Below are positions 52,030 to 63,577 of a stretch of 64,000 nucleotides of DNA, in pieces. The position numbers and the translations under genes were made by a program. The notes below the pieces were generated by a model. The model had not been told where the DNA came from and made no database searches. It saw only the letters and a list, made by a program, of their open reading frames with translations. The stretch spans positions 8,421 through 72,420 of the forward strand of contig CAYUIQ010000010.1 in NCBI GenBank assembly GCA_964444795.1. Reading direction: 5' to 3'. The first letter of the stretch is position 1. Each line of letters begins with the position of its first letter. The stretch comes from JABMRP01 sp964444795. GTDB lineage: Bacteria; Planctomycetota; Planctomycetia; Pirellulales; Thermoguttaceae.

Positions 52030-53244
52030 GTGGACAAGCCGTCGATCGAGCGCGCCTTCGTCACGCCCACGGTTCTGCTGGCCGCCATGCTGGTGGCATT
52101 GGTCGCCCGGGATACGGACCGCCGCCAGTGGGATTTCAAGATCTACTACCATGCCGCAACGGTCCACGCGGCCGGCTCCAATCCCTACGACGCACCGGCC
52201 GACGTCGTCGATCTGCACTACGTCTATCCGCCACTGTCGCTCTACGTCTTTCGCCCCTTTACGTTGCTTCAGCCATCGACCGCCTACCATGTGTTTCTGG
52301 CGCTGAAGTGCGCCGCGGCGCTCGTGCTGCTTGGGATCTGGCAGCGGTATTTCTTGAAGGAAGATCGCGGGCCGATCTTCTGGCTGTTTGCCTTGCTGGC
52401 GTTTCATTCGGCGGTGGGTTGCGATCTGGTGGCGGGCAATATCTCGATCTTCGAGCAATTGGCGCTCTGGACGGCCTTTGCCTGCTTCCTCGACGACCGG
52501 CCGTTGCCCTTCTGCGGGCTGATCGTGGCCGTGGCCCTGTTCAAGATCACGCCGATCGTCTTCTTGGTGTTGTTGCCTCTCTCCACGATCCGCCGGCGCT
52601 GGGTCTGGCTCGGCGGTTCGCTGGCTATCTTCGCGGCGGTTCTGGCGATCCAGTACGTCGCGACACCCCAATTGCTGGCCGACTTCTGGCGGAATGCCTC
52701 GGCGTTGGACGAGCGAGGCGCCATCAATCCGGCCACGCTGGCCGCCGTGCGCGACGTGACCGAGCGACTGGCCCTGCCATCGGCAACCGCCTGGGCTGCG
52801 TGGACCGCGCTGGTCACGGGCGTGGCGGCGACTTCGTGGTTGGCCTGGCGTAAATTGAGGACCGAGAAGTTCGCCGATCAACGGCAACTACTGCTCTTTC
52901 TGACGTGCCTGAGCCTGGTCCTGGTGATGCCGCGAATGAAGAACTACTCGTACATCCTGCTGATCGTTCCGTCGTATTACGTGATCGCCCGAACCGCCTC
53001 GATCCGCCTGCAAATTCTGCTCTTCGTTCTCGTGGCCAATCCGGTGACCAGCTTCCTCGGCCAGAAACTACAAACCGGCTCGCCAGTCGCCCAGCGCGGC
53101 CTGATGCCGATCGAGTACTACCCGCTGCTGGCGGCGTACGTGGTGTGGGGTGTGTGCATTGCGAGGATCCTTCGCGGCGACGCGCGCGGATCAACCGATC
53201 AGAACCGCAGCAAGATTTCTTCCAGCGGTCGCTTGGGTACGTGA
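52030..53244 (+). CDS. GT87-family integral membrane glycosyltransferase (DUF2029)
   Basis: 404 residues, GTG start. About ten membrane segments. The first periplasmic loop contains WDFKIYYHAATVHAAGSNPYD, the acidic-aromatic GT-C motif, followed by YVYPPLSLYVFRPF. GNISIFEQLALW and LFKITPIVFLVLL are further family landmarks. GT87 enzymes use polyprenyl-phosphate-linked mannose or other sugars for envelope glycans. Donor and acceptor unknown. The 3' end overlaps the convergent nitroreductase gene by 46 bases. Confidence 0.85.
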   Translation: MDKPSIERAFVTPTVLLAAMLVALVARDTDRRQWDFKIYYHAATVHAAGSNPYDAPADVVDLHYVYPPLSLYVFRPFTLLQPSTAYHVFLALKCAAALVLLGIWQRYFLKEDRGPIFWLFALLAFHSAVGCDLVAGNISIFEQLALWTAFACFLDDRPLPFCGLIVAVALFKITPIVFLVLLPLSTIRRRWVWLGGSLAIFAAVLAIQYVATPQLLADFWRNASALDERGAINPATLAAVRDVTERLALPSATAWAAWTALVTGVAATSWLAWRKLRTEKFADQRQLLLFLTCLSLVLVMPRMKNYSYILLIVPSYYVIARTASIRLQILLFVLVANPVTSFLGQKLQTGSPVAQRGLMPIEYYPLLAAYVVWGVCIARILRGDARGSTDQNRSKISSSGRLGT

Positions 53245-53774
53245 TGCACGCCCCCGGCGTCGCGCCAGTAGGGTACGTCATCGGGGCTGCGGCTGTCGTC
53301 GAGCACGACCGTTTCATTCGGCTCGCCCAAGGCCAGCACCAAGAGGATCTTGAATCGCTCGGGAATGTGCAGCGCCTGGCGCAGCGCGGGGCGGTCGATC
53401 GATCCGACCATGCATCCACCCAACCCCTTGGCCACCGCGCCGAGCATCATCGATTGGGCGACGATGCCCGGGTCGGCGTGATACTGCTCGGCAATTTGCG
53501 TATCGCCGAGGATCACGATGTAGCCGGTCGGTCGCTCCCCCGGTGCCGGTCCGGGCCAATCCTCCAGCGCGGCCGCCCAGCGAAGCGTGTCGAACACGCG
53601 GGCGTTTTCTTCCGCTTGCCAGGAGATCACGTACTTCAGCGGTTGCCGGTTGGCCGCCGCCGGGCAGAGGCGGGTCAGCCCGACGAGTTCGACCAGCGTC
53701 GGCTCGTCGATTGCTCGGTCCTCGCGAAAGCGACGATAACTGCGACTCTTGCGAAGCAACTGGGCAAGTTTCAT
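53199..53774 (-). CDS. nitroreductase-family FMN protein
   Basis: 191 residues from ATG 53774 with GAGGG upstream. The N-terminal KSRSYRRFREDRAIDEPTLVELVGLTRLCPAAANRQPLKYVI is the FMN-binding part of the family (basic residues and the P-S/A-x-x-N-x-Q-P motif). The middle AQSMMLGAVAKGLGGCMVGSIDR and the ALGEP segment complete the fold. It reduces nitro, flavin or quinone substrates with NAD(P)H. Convergent overlap with GT87 of 46 bases; 12 bases downstream of the M28 peptidase gene. Confidence 0.9.
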   Translation of the reverse strand: MKLAQLLRKSRSYRRFREDRAIDEPTLVELVGLTRLCPAAANRQPLKYVISWQAEENARVFDTLRWAAALEDWPGPAPGERPTGYIVILGDTQIAEQYHADPGIVAQSMMLGAVAKGLGGCMVGSIDRPALRQALHIPERFKILLVLALGEPNETVVLDDSRSPDDVPYWRDAGGVHHVPKRPLEEILLRF

Positions 53775-53785
53775 GGGGCCCTCTT

Positions 53786-55339
53786 TCACGCCTCGCGTTT
53801 CGGCGGGTCGTTCTCGATCCACAGCACGAGCACTTGTTGCCGGCCTTGGCGCTCGATCAGTAGCTTGATCGGACCGGGCACGGTCGTGATCCGCTTGAGG
53901 AATTGGCGATCGTCGTCGAAATCGTGGCCGGCCACCTGGTAGATGCGGTCGCCGGCTTTCAAGCCCGCCTGGGCGGCCGGTGAGCGAGGTACCACGCCGC
54001 TGATCACGACACTACCTGGAGCGGCCTCGTCGACCCGCCAGGAGATGCCGATCCGCATGGGATTGCCGACAAGTCGGACGTTCAACTCCCGCGGGTTCGC
54101 TTCGGCTTGCCGTTGGATCCGCACGGCAACCGGGTTCTCGGCCGTGGCCAAAGCGGCCTTCAGGTCGTCGCTACCGTGGATCGGCTTGCCGCCGACTTGC
54201 ACGACCTGATCGCCAGACCGAATCGCCGCACGGGCCGCGGGCGAACCTTCGACGATCGCCGTCACCCGCACTCCGTCGCCGGCCGCTTCGTCGGTATTCC
54301 ACCGGATCCCCAGCCGGTCGCTTCCGATGGGTGCGTCGGCCAGAAACTGCTTCTGGGCTTTGACCGTCTCCTTGCGAACCGCTGCGCGAAAGCCGGGAAG
54401 TTGCTCGGCGTTGGCCAGTTCGTGGGCGGTGAGAAAAGCCAGTCGGGAAACGAGCCGCATACCGGCCGGGTCGATGTACTGGGTGTCGTCGGTCGGCTTG
54501 TGGTAATGTTCGTGGAAGCCCGTGTGAAAGGTGACGGCCGGGATGTCACGCTTGACGAACGAAAAATGGTCGGCGTTGGCGACCACGCCCCAGGGAAACT
54601 CCAGCGCCAGGCCGATCCCCGTGTTCTGCTGGCTCAACAACCGTCGCATCCCATAGGCGCTGCGTCCGCCGAAAAAGATCACCCGCTGATCGCGCAAGTG
54701 GCCGATCATATCGAGGTTCACCACAAAGGGGACTTGTGCCAGCGGGACGGTGGGATGGTCCAGCCAGTGCTTCGAGCCCAACAGGCCTTTCTCTTCGGCG
54801 TCCCAACCGACAAACAGAATCGTGCGTCGCGGCGCCTCCGGGAGCATGCAAAACGCCTGGGCCATTTCCAACAGTCCCGAGGTCCCGCTGGCGTTGTCGT
54901 CGGCCCCGTTGTGAATCGATGCGACGACCCCCGCTTTGTCTTTCTGGGGTCCAAACCCGACGTGGTCGAAGTGGGCCCCGACGAGGATCGTCTCATGCCG
55001 AAGTTCGGGATCGCTTCCCGGCAGCACGGCCAGCACGTTGCGGTAATCGGAGCCGAAGCATTGATAGTACCCGCCGTCGGCAGCGCCGCCGCGAAGTCCC
55101 ATCTCGGCCAATCGGGTCTGCAAGTACCCGGCCGCCGCGTGGCCACCGGGAGTTCCCGCCTCGCGGCCTTCCCGGGCGTCGTCGGCCAGATAGTCGACGT
55201 GTTGCCGCAGTTCGTCGCCGGTGATCGACTCCAGGGCGGCGGTCAACGCGGAACTCCGTTCGGCCGCCGGTACGGGGCAGAGAATCGTTGCCGACAGCAA
55301 AATAGCCGTGGCAAGGAGCACTGGACGCATTGGTTTCAT
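53786..55339 (-). CDS. exported M28-family metallopeptidase with two PDZ domains
   Basis: 517 residues with signal peptide (PVLLATAILLSATILCPVPAAE). Zinc ligands and catalytic residues appear in order: GAHFDHVG (His, Asp), GADDNASGTSGLLE (Asp), DAEEKGLLGS (Glu-Glu), NLDMIGH and FHEHYHKPTDD (His). The peptidase domain spans about 35-320. Two PDZ domains follow (about 330-420 and 425-510; SPAARAAIRSGDQVVQVGGKPI and SPAAQAGLKAGDRIYQVAGHDF). It probably acts as a periplasmic aminopeptidase whose PDZ units select C-terminal ends. A second start at M4 (55330) is equally possible. Upstream of the nitroreductase gene. Confidence 0.92.
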   Translation of the reverse strand: MKPMRPVLLATAILLSATILCPVPAAERSSALTAALESITGDELRQHVDYLADDAREGREAGTPGGHAAAGYLQTRLAEMGLRGGAADGGYYQCFGSDYRNVLAVLPGSDPELRHETILVGAHFDHVGFGPQKDKAGVVASIHNGADDNASGTSGLLEMAQAFCMLPEAPRRTILFVGWDAEEKGLLGSKHWLDHPTVPLAQVPFVVNLDMIGHLRDQRVIFFGGRSAYGMRRLLSQQNTGIGLALEFPWGVVANADHFSFVKRDIPAVTFHTGFHEHYHKPTDDTQYIDPAGMRLVSRLAFLTAHELANAEQLPGFRAAVRKETVKAQKQFLADAPIGSDRLGIRWNTDEAAGDGVRVTAIVEGSPAARAAIRSGDQVVQVGGKPIHGSDDLKAALATAENPVAVRIQRQAEANPRELNVRLVGNPMRIGISWRVDEAAPGSVVISGVVPRSPAAQAGLKAGDRIYQVAGHDFDDDRQFLKRITTVPGPIKLLIERQGRQQVLVLWIENDPPKREA

Positions 55340-55677
55340 GGGTATTACTTAGAGGTGGTGCTGAAGTCCCTACTATAACGTACGCACGGGCGGAACGCAC
55401 CGGCAGAAAAAGACTGCCGCGCCTGGCCCAAAGTGGGCCGGCCGGCACATTTCCTTCCCGGCCTGGGTGGCCTATCGACAAGTTCCCCGCAGTGCGATAG
55501 GCTAAATGGCCGAATAGACGTCATTATTGCGCACCCTGGGAGAAAGAGAACCGGTGCGAGCCGTGCGAAGCACCCTTGGGGCTGTTTTGGCACAGGATAC
55601 TCGCCCCGGTTTTCATCGCCTCCGTACGAGGGGTGCCGTGCCAGCCGATTCGAGGCCTATTGCGAAAGGGAAACTTC
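55340..55677. other. divergent region between M28 peptidase and trpB
   Basis: 338 bases containing promoters for both genes. No palindrome with T-run, leader peptide or riboswitch could be recognised. Confidence 0.3.
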
Positions 55678-57033
55678 ATGAGTTCCAAGCGTATTTTCCT
55701 CAGCGAAAACGAGATGCCGACCAAGTGGTACAATCTGCTGGCCGATCTGCCCGAGCAGTTGCCCCCGCCGTTGCACCCGGGTACGGGCCAGCCGATCGGT
55801 CCCGACGACCTGGCGCCGATCTTCCCGATGTCGTTGATCGCCCAGGAAATGAGCCCCGATCGATGGACCGAAATCCCCGATCCGATACGCGAGGCGCTGG
55901 CCATTTGGCGGCCGTCGCCGTTGGTTCGGGCGACCGGTCTGGAGAAGGCGCTGAAAACGCCGGCGAGAATCTACTACAAGGACGAAAGCCACAGCCCCCC
56001 GGGCAGCCACAAGCCCAACACGGCGATTGCCCAGGCCTTTTACAACAAGGAAGCGGGCGTCAAGCGGCTGATCACCGAAACCGGGGCCGGCCAATGGGGT
56101 AGCTCGCTGTCCTTTGCTTGCTCGCTGTTCGACCTGGAGTGCAAGGTCTACATGGTCAAGGTCAGCTACCAACAGAAACCCTACCGCCGATCGATGATGC
56201 ACGCGTGGGGCGGTTCGGTCACACCCAGCCCCTCGGAGGAGACCGAGGCCGGCCGCCAGATCCTGGCCGCCGATCCCGACTGTCCGGGCAGCCTGGGGAT
56301 CGCGATCAGCGAGGCCGTCGAGGCGGCCGTCAAGGACGACGAGGCGAAGTACTCGCTGGGCAGTGTGTTGAACCACGTCCTGCTGCACCAGACGATCATC
56401 GGCCTGGAAGCCGAAGAGCAGATGAAGATCGCCGCCGACAGCCCCGACATCGTGATCGGATGCGTCGGCGGCGGCAGCAATTACGCCGGGCTGGCCTTCC
56501 CTTTCATCCGACGCAAGATCGCCGGCCAGGACATCCGCTTCGTCGCATCCGAGCCCTGCTGCTGCCCCACCATGAGCCGTGGCCAGTACCGCTACGACTT
56601 CGGCGACACGACCCAATTGACCCCGTTGATCAAGATGTATACCCTGGGTCACAGCTTCATTCCGCCGGGTATCCACGCCGGCGGGCTTCGCTACCACGGC
56701 ATGGCGCCGGCGGTGAGCCTGGCAATCAAGCTGGGATTGATCGAGCCGGTGGCCTACCACCAACTTGAGTGCTTTGACGCGGCCAAATTGTTCGCCGCCA
56801 CCGAGGGCACGATCCCCGCTCCGGAGACCTCGCACGCCATCCGCGCCGCCATCGTCGAGGCCGAGAAGTGCCGCGAGACGGGCGAGGAAAAGTGTATCCT
56901 CTTCAACTTCAGCGGGCACGGAATCTGCGATTTAGGCGCTTACGATAAGTACTTTGCCGGCGAACTGTCCGATTTCGACTATCCCCAAAAGAAGATCGAA
57001 GAAGCCATCGCCGAACTGCCCGAGATCGACTGA
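55678..57033 (+). CDS. trpB: tryptophan synthase beta subunit, TrpB2 type
   Basis: 451 residues from ATG 55678 with AAAGGGA upstream. It condenses indole and serine to tryptophan. PLP lysine lies in GSHKPNTA; the phosphate-binding loop is GGGSNY. The segment WRPSPLVRATGLEKALKTPARIYYKDESHSPPGSHKPN and the length of about 450 residues, with extra N-terminal and C-terminal segments, mark the TrpB2 group, which often acts without a TrpA partner next to it. No trpA is adjacent; instead the gene overlaps xylB by one base (TGATG). Confidence 0.93.
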   Translation: MSSKRIFLSENEMPTKWYNLLADLPEQLPPPLHPGTGQPIGPDDLAPIFPMSLIAQEMSPDRWTEIPDPIREALAIWRPSPLVRATGLEKALKTPARIYYKDESHSPPGSHKPNTAIAQAFYNKEAGVKRLITETGAGQWGSSLSFACSLFDLECKVYMVKVSYQQKPYRRSMMHAWGGSVTPSPSEETEAGRQILAADPDCPGSLGIAISEAVEAAVKDDEAKYSLGSVLNHVLLHQTIIGLEAEEQMKIAADSPDIVIGCVGGGSNYAGLAFPFIRRKIAGQDIRFVASEPCCCPTMSRGQYRYDFGDTTQLTPLIKMYTLGHSFIPPGIHAGGLRYHGMAPAVSLAIKLGLIEPVAYHQLECFDAAKLFAATEGTIPAPETSHAIRAAIVEAEKCRETGEEKCILFNFSGHGICDLGAYDKYFAGELSDFDYPQKKIEEAIAELPEID

Positions 57034-58526
57034 TGAGCAAGAATCTCCTCGCCCTGGACGTCGGCACGCAAAGTGTGCGCGCCGCCGTGGTGACTTCCGA
57101 CGGCGAGATTCTCGGCATCGGGCAAATACCCCATGATGTCGACAGCCCGCATCCCAACTGGGCCCAGCAGCGGCCCGACGATTGGTGGGACGAAACCTGC
57201 CGGGCGATCGGCAAGGTGTTGGCCGAGACGGGCGTTGCCCCCGACTCGATCGCCGCCGTCTGTAGCTGCGGACAGATGCACGGCATGGTGGGGATCGACG
57301 AGCAGGGCGCCGTGACCACCGAGTGGGCTCAACTCTGGTGCGACAAACGGTGTCAAACCCAATGCGAGGAGATTCGCAAGACCCGCGACGAGGCGCAACT
57401 GGCCCAAGTGACCGCCAACCCGGTCGTCCCCTCCTGGACGGCCCTGAAGATCCTCTGGTTCAAGGAGAATCAGACCGACGCGTACGATCGGGCGCGGTGG
57501 TTCCTCGTGCCCAAGGACTTCATCAACTACCGGCTCTCGGGTGTCGCGGCGACCGACGCCAGCGAGGCCTCCGGTTCGTACCTTTGGGACTGGAAGACCG
57601 ATACCTACTCGCCGGAGTTGGCCGACGTGGTGGGTGTCGATCTGGGGCGATTCGCGCCGGTACATCCCTCGCACGAAGTGATCGGCGCGGTGACCGATGA
57701 GGCGGCCAGGCAGACCGGCATACCGGCCGGAACGTCCGTGGTGGTCGGCGGCGGCGACTTTCCCGTCTCGATGCTCGGGTTCGGTATCGTCGGCGAGGGG
57801 CTTGCCTCCGACGTGACCGGCACCAGCACGCTCTTTGCCATGCATAGCGCCAAGCCGTTGATCCACCCGGCCGTGTTCAATCTGCGCCACGTGGTCGACG
57901 GGTGGATTCCTTTCAAGCTACTCGACACGGGCGGGTTGAGCGTCCGCTGGTGCAAGGACCTGATCAGTTCGGCCCGCGACGAGGAACTTTCCTTCGACGC
58001 CATGATCGAGATGGCCGCCGCCGTGCCCGAGGGAAGCGACGGGCTGGTATTCTATCCCTACATGCTGGGCGAACGCCGGCTGGATAACGCCTCGGCCCGG
58101 GGCGCTTTCATGGGCGTGACGTTGAACCACAAGGCGGGGCATTTCGCTCGGGCGGCCATGGAAGGCGTGGCCCTGGCCGCGGGCATGGACCTGCGGCTGT
58201 TCCGAAGCCTGGGCGTCGAGGTCGATCGGGTGCTCTGCGTCGGCGGCGGCACGCGCAACGGGCTTTGGAACCAGATCAAGGCCAACGTGTTCGGCATGCC
58301 GTTGGAACTGTCCGACGAGCCGGAAGCCGGGATCAAAGGGGCCGCCATCCTCGCCGCCGCCGGTGTCGGCCTGATCGACGACCCGGCCGCCACGGCGCAA
58401 GAACGTCGCGTCTCGGCCGGCAAAACGGTCCCTCCGCAATCGGACGGTGTCCGGCGATATCAAGAGGTGCTCGACGAGTACTCGCGCATCTACGAACATC
58501 TGCTGGGTTTTTGGCAGGCGGAGTGA
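57033..58526 (+). CDS. xylB: xylulokinase-like FGGY carbohydrate kinase
   Basis: 497 residues. The start overlaps the trpB stop by one base. The N-terminal ATP-binding phosphate-1 motif is LALDVGTQSVRAAVV; SCGQMHGMVGID and the second FGGY signature area (GVALAAGMDLRLFRSLGVEVDRVLCVGGGTRN) are clear. It phosphorylates D-xylulose or a related ketose. Within the family, the SxGQMHG motif favours xylulokinase. No xylose isomerase is adjacent, so the physiological sugar remains uncertain. Confidence 0.83.
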   Translation: MSKNLLALDVGTQSVRAAVVTSDGEILGIGQIPHDVDSPHPNWAQQRPDDWWDETCRAIGKVLAETGVAPDSIAAVCSCGQMHGMVGIDEQGAVTTEWAQLWCDKRCQTQCEEIRKTRDEAQLAQVTANPVVPSWTALKILWFKENQTDAYDRARWFLVPKDFINYRLSGVAATDASEASGSYLWDWKTDTYSPELADVVGVDLGRFAPVHPSHEVIGAVTDEAARQTGIPAGTSVVVGGGDFPVSMLGFGIVGEGLASDVTGTSTLFAMHSAKPLIHPAVFNLRHVVDGWIPFKLLDTGGLSVRWCKDLISSARDEELSFDAMIEMAAAVPEGSDGLVFYPYMLGERRLDNASARGAFMGVTLNHKAGHFARAAMEGVALAAGMDLRLFRSLGVEVDRVLCVGGGTRNGLWNQIKANVFGMPLELSDEPEAGIKGAAILAAAGVGLIDDPAATAQERRVSAGKTVPPQSDGVRRYQEVLDEYSRIYEHLLGFWQAE

Positions 58527-58615
58527 GGCGGATCTTCAAACGCACTCACGCCGGTCTATCGCCGAGGAGTCCCGTCAGTCCCCGGCAGAGCCGGGGGCAG
58601 AGGGCGAGGGAAGTG

Positions 58616-60919
58616 TCAATCATCCGGTTCCGCGGCGATCTTCTTATACTTGCCCGTTTGCCAGTTCTTCAGGTCGGAGCAATACCATCGCGAGAAGCGA
58701 CGGTCGGAGGGTCCGCCGAGGAGGTTGCTGAAATAGTCGTCGGTGGCCAGATCGGCGACGAAACGGAAGGACGGCACGAAGGTCGTCTCGCGGCCGCCGC
58801 TGCGGTAGATTTGTCCTTGATGGATCGTCGCCCGGCCACCGATGGCGGTGACCGGACCGCGATCGAACCCGAGGAAACGGGGCAACTTCCCGCCGAGCAG
58901 CAGATGGCGCAGCATGTACCGTTGGCCGTGTCCCCAAGGCCGAGGGTCGATCGACAGGGCCCGCTGCGCGACGCACCGGTACAGTTCCTCGCGCGACCGG
59001 TCGCCAAACCAGGCGGATTCCCCGGCGAGCAATACGCGGTCGAAGTTGAGGTAGAAATCGATGAACACGCCCGTCTCGTCGGCAAGATGTTCGACGACGC
59101 TTTCTCCAAACCCGCCGCGGCCGAACACCTCTTGGAAAAGCTCGCGATAGAATTCCTCGAAGAGGAAGGCGCCTTGCGAATCGGCCGTGTAACAGCGGTC
59201 CCACCGGCGAAGAATCTCGCCACCGGGCGTGTCCGGCAGCAGCGGTCCGAGAATCTCCATGAACGTCTCGGCCTGCGGAGAGAAGACGTCGAAGTGCATC
59301 CGGAACATATCGTCGGGCGTGAAGCTCCATTTCTTCTTCAGCAATTCGGCGATTCGGTCGGCCCGATAGGCGCCCATGGGCATGTTGATCGGCTCCGCCT
59401 TGCCATGGCTGTTGAGATCCTGGTTGGCCGTGACGAAGAACCCGTTCTTGGGGTTCAGCGATCGGGGGAGTTCCTCGTGCGGGACGAATCCGGTCCAATC
59501 GTTCTCTTTCTCCCAGCCAGGTAGCGGTACCAGACCGCTGGTGCCCGGGCGGCGCCGCGGCAATAGCCCGGACATCTGATAGCCGATATTCCCGTGGCGG
59601 TCGGCGAAGACGAAATTCCACGCCGTTTCCATTTTTCCCAGCGTGTTCATGCCCTCTTCGACGTTCCGGGCATCCCACATCTTGAGGATCTGGCCGATGG
59701 ACGTTCCGCCCGAACGCTCCGCCGACCAGCGCGTGGCCAGGTAATAACCTTCCTGGCTCGGATCGCCGTCCAACACGCCATGGTCGTTCTCAAAGAAGAT
59801 CCGCTCGACCGGCTCCTTCTTCTTTCGCCGGATGACTTCGCGTCTTTGGCGAAAGGGTACCCAGTCGTCCGGTTGGCGAAAGTACTTGCCGTCGCGACAG
59901 CGTTCGATCCACGAGTCGACGGCGTCCATGAAGCTGTACGTGGCACCCCAAGCGACGTCAGGATTGCGGCCCACGATCACCCCCGGGCTGCCGGGCATCG
60001 AACCGCCGATGGCGTAACGGCCGGCTGAATGGAGGGCAGTTTCACACCAGACGTTGGGCAACCGGTTGCCTTCCAGGTGCGGATCGTTGCAGAGCATCGG
60101 CTTGCCCGAGGCGGTCTTGGTGCCGGAAAGGACCCAGTTATTCGAGGCGGTCATCCGCGGCACGCCGGTTTGCCAGAGGATGCCGCGGGGAACCACTCGC
60201 TCGCCGAGGGTGACCTTCTTCAGCAGCTCGACGTCGAGCCCCTCCAACAGCCCGGGAAACAGCGATTCGAGTTTTTCCCCGGCAACCCCCGCTTGGACCA
60301 TCTCGACGAGCAGCCGTTCGATCTCGGCCTGCGACTGCTGAAGCGTGACGTATCCGACCATTCGGGAAACGGCGATCGTGTCTTCGACTTGCCACGGCTC
60401 CGCGCGGTAACCGAGCAGCTTGAATTCCCAGGGGTATTTCTTTTGCAGGACCGAGTTGACGCCGTCGCGGTAGGCGGCCAGATACTCCCCGGCGTCGTCG
60501 GCCAGTTTGTCGATTTCTTCGGTCGTCTCGGCGGTCCAATTCATGCGGCGAAAGAACGTATCGATACTCAGCGCATCGTCGCTCGAATCGAGCAACTCGC
60601 TCACGCGCCCCTGACAGAGGATCCGCATGAGCAACATCTGCATGGCACGATCGGTGGCGTGGACAACGCCCTGTGCCCAATAGAGATCCTCCTTGCACTT
60701 CGCTTTGACGTGCGGCACGCCGTGCCGGTCTCGGCGAATGTCGACGCTGCGGGTTTGCGATTCGGGCACGTCGATCACCTCGGCATCGGTTTCCCAGTTT
60801 TCCAGGCCGTTTATGCGATCATTGTAAGCAACCGGCCAAGAAATCGCGACCAGCAGCAGCCCCGGGGGGCTTGCGATGACGGCGATTTTCGCTATCCTGA
60901 TGGCATCGAAAGCGAACAT
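58616..60919 (-). CDS. penicillin-acylase-family (S45, Ntn-hydrolase) protein
   Basis: 767 residues with an N-terminal membrane segment (IAKIAVIASPPGLLLVAISWPVAY) as anchor or signal. The RDRHGVPHVKAKCKEDLYWAQGVVHATDRAMQM segment is the family start. The autocatalytic site is at S-N-N-W in MTASNNWVLSGTKTASGKPMLCNDPHL; this Ser becomes the N-terminal nucleophile of the beta chain. Later conserved blocks are VAWGATYSFMD and WNFVFADRHGNIGYQMSG. It could hydrolyse acyl-amides such as acyl-homoserine lactones, beta-lactam side chains or lipopeptides. Substrate unknown. Confidence 0.92.
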   Translation of the reverse strand: MFAFDAIRIAKIAVIASPPGLLLVAISWPVAYNDRINGLENWETDAEVIDVPESQTRSVDIRRDRHGVPHVKAKCKEDLYWAQGVVHATDRAMQMLLMRILCQGRVSELLDSSDDALSIDTFFRRMNWTAETTEEIDKLADDAGEYLAAYRDGVNSVLQKKYPWEFKLLGYRAEPWQVEDTIAVSRMVGYVTLQQSQAEIERLLVEMVQAGVAGEKLESLFPGLLEGLDVELLKKVTLGERVVPRGILWQTGVPRMTASNNWVLSGTKTASGKPMLCNDPHLEGNRLPNVWCETALHSAGRYAIGGSMPGSPGVIVGRNPDVAWGATYSFMDAVDSWIERCRDGKYFRQPDDWVPFRQRREVIRRKKKEPVERIFFENDHGVLDGDPSQEGYYLATRWSAERSGGTSIGQILKMWDARNVEEGMNTLGKMETAWNFVFADRHGNIGYQMSGLLPRRRPGTSGLVPLPGWEKENDWTGFVPHEELPRSLNPKNGFFVTANQDLNSHGKAEPINMPMGAYRADRIAELLKKKWSFTPDDMFRMHFDVFSPQAETFMEILGPLLPDTPGGEILRRWDRCYTADSQGAFLFEEFYRELFQEVFGRGGFGESVVEHLADETGVFIDFYLNFDRVLLAGESAWFGDRSREELYRCVAQRALSIDPRPWGHGQRYMLRHLLLGGKLPRFLGFDRGPVTAIGGRATIHQGQIYRSGGRETTFVPSFRFVADLATDDYFSNLLGGPSDRRFSRWYCSDLKNWQTGKYKKIAAEPDD

Positions 60920-60988
60920 TCAGCGGGGGGGTTCCGTCGAAACCCGGAGAACCGCCTCCTCACGTTCACCCGAGAAGGAGTTCACGAA

Positions 60989-61489
60989 ATGGCCACCCAA
61001 GAAAACCTCCAGGCGGCGTTTGCCGGTGAAAGTCAAGCGAATCGGAAGTATCTGGCCTTTGCCGCCAAGGCCGACGCTGAGGGATTTTCCCAGATTGCCA
61101 AGCTATTTCGTGCCGCCGCCGCCGCGGAGACGGTCCACGCCCATGCCCATCTGGCCGTGCTGAAGGGCGTCGGGGGTACGGCCGAGAATCTCCAGGCGGC
61201 GATCGCCGGCGAGGCCTTCGAGTTTCAGCAAATGTATCCGAAGTTTCTCGACGAAGCGAAAACCGAGGGCAATCAGGCGGCCGTGGCCTCCTTCCGCAAC
61301 GCCATGCCCGTGGAAGAGATTCACCACGGACTCTATCAAGAAGCCCTCGATTCGCTCCAGGGCGGCGGCGATCTGCCGGGGAGTGCCATCCACGTCTGCG
61401 AGATCTGCGGCAACACGGTCGTCGGCGACGCCCCGGACAACTGCTCCGTCTGTGGTGCGCCGAAGGCACGGTTCAGCGAAGTGGCGTAA
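60989..61489 (+). CDS. rubrerythrin
   Basis: 166 residues from ATG 60989 with GAAGGAG upstream. The ferritin-like part has the two E-x-x-H type metal sites (AGESQANRKYLAFAAKADAEGF; AAAETVHAHAHL; GEAFEFQQMYPKF; EEIHHGLY), and the C-terminal rubredoxin-like domain has CEICG and CSVCGAPKARF for one iron. It reduces hydrogen peroxide with electrons from NADH-linked partners, protecting against oxidative stress. Single gene between the S45 hydrolase and typA. Confidence 0.95.
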   Translation: MATQENLQAAFAGESQANRKYLAFAAKADAEGFSQIAKLFRAAAAAETVHAHAHLAVLKGVGGTAENLQAAIAGEAFEFQQMYPKFLDEAKTEGNQAAVASFRNAMPVEEIHHGLYQEALDSLQGGGDLPGSAIHVCEICGNTVVGDAPDNCSVCGAPKARFSEVA

Positions 61490-61506
61490 ACCGTTTCGTA
61501 TGGCGA

Positions 61507-63333
<1,827 letters not shown>

Positions 63334-63577
63334 GGGAACACAGGGCGGGGGTCGTGGGGGAAGGAAAGCCTTGTATTATAGCACGCGGCACCCGCCAGGG
63401 GTAAGAGGTTGTCGGGCCAAAGTGTCGAAACACGGTTTCGAGGAACCCAAAAACTACCCGGCTGAAGATAGACGCCCCAAACGAACCGCCGGCCGTGCCG
63501 AATTGCCCTTGCCGCGCGACGCTCCTAGAATTCCCCGGAACAAAAACCCACATTCCCAATAGAAGGAATTACGACTT

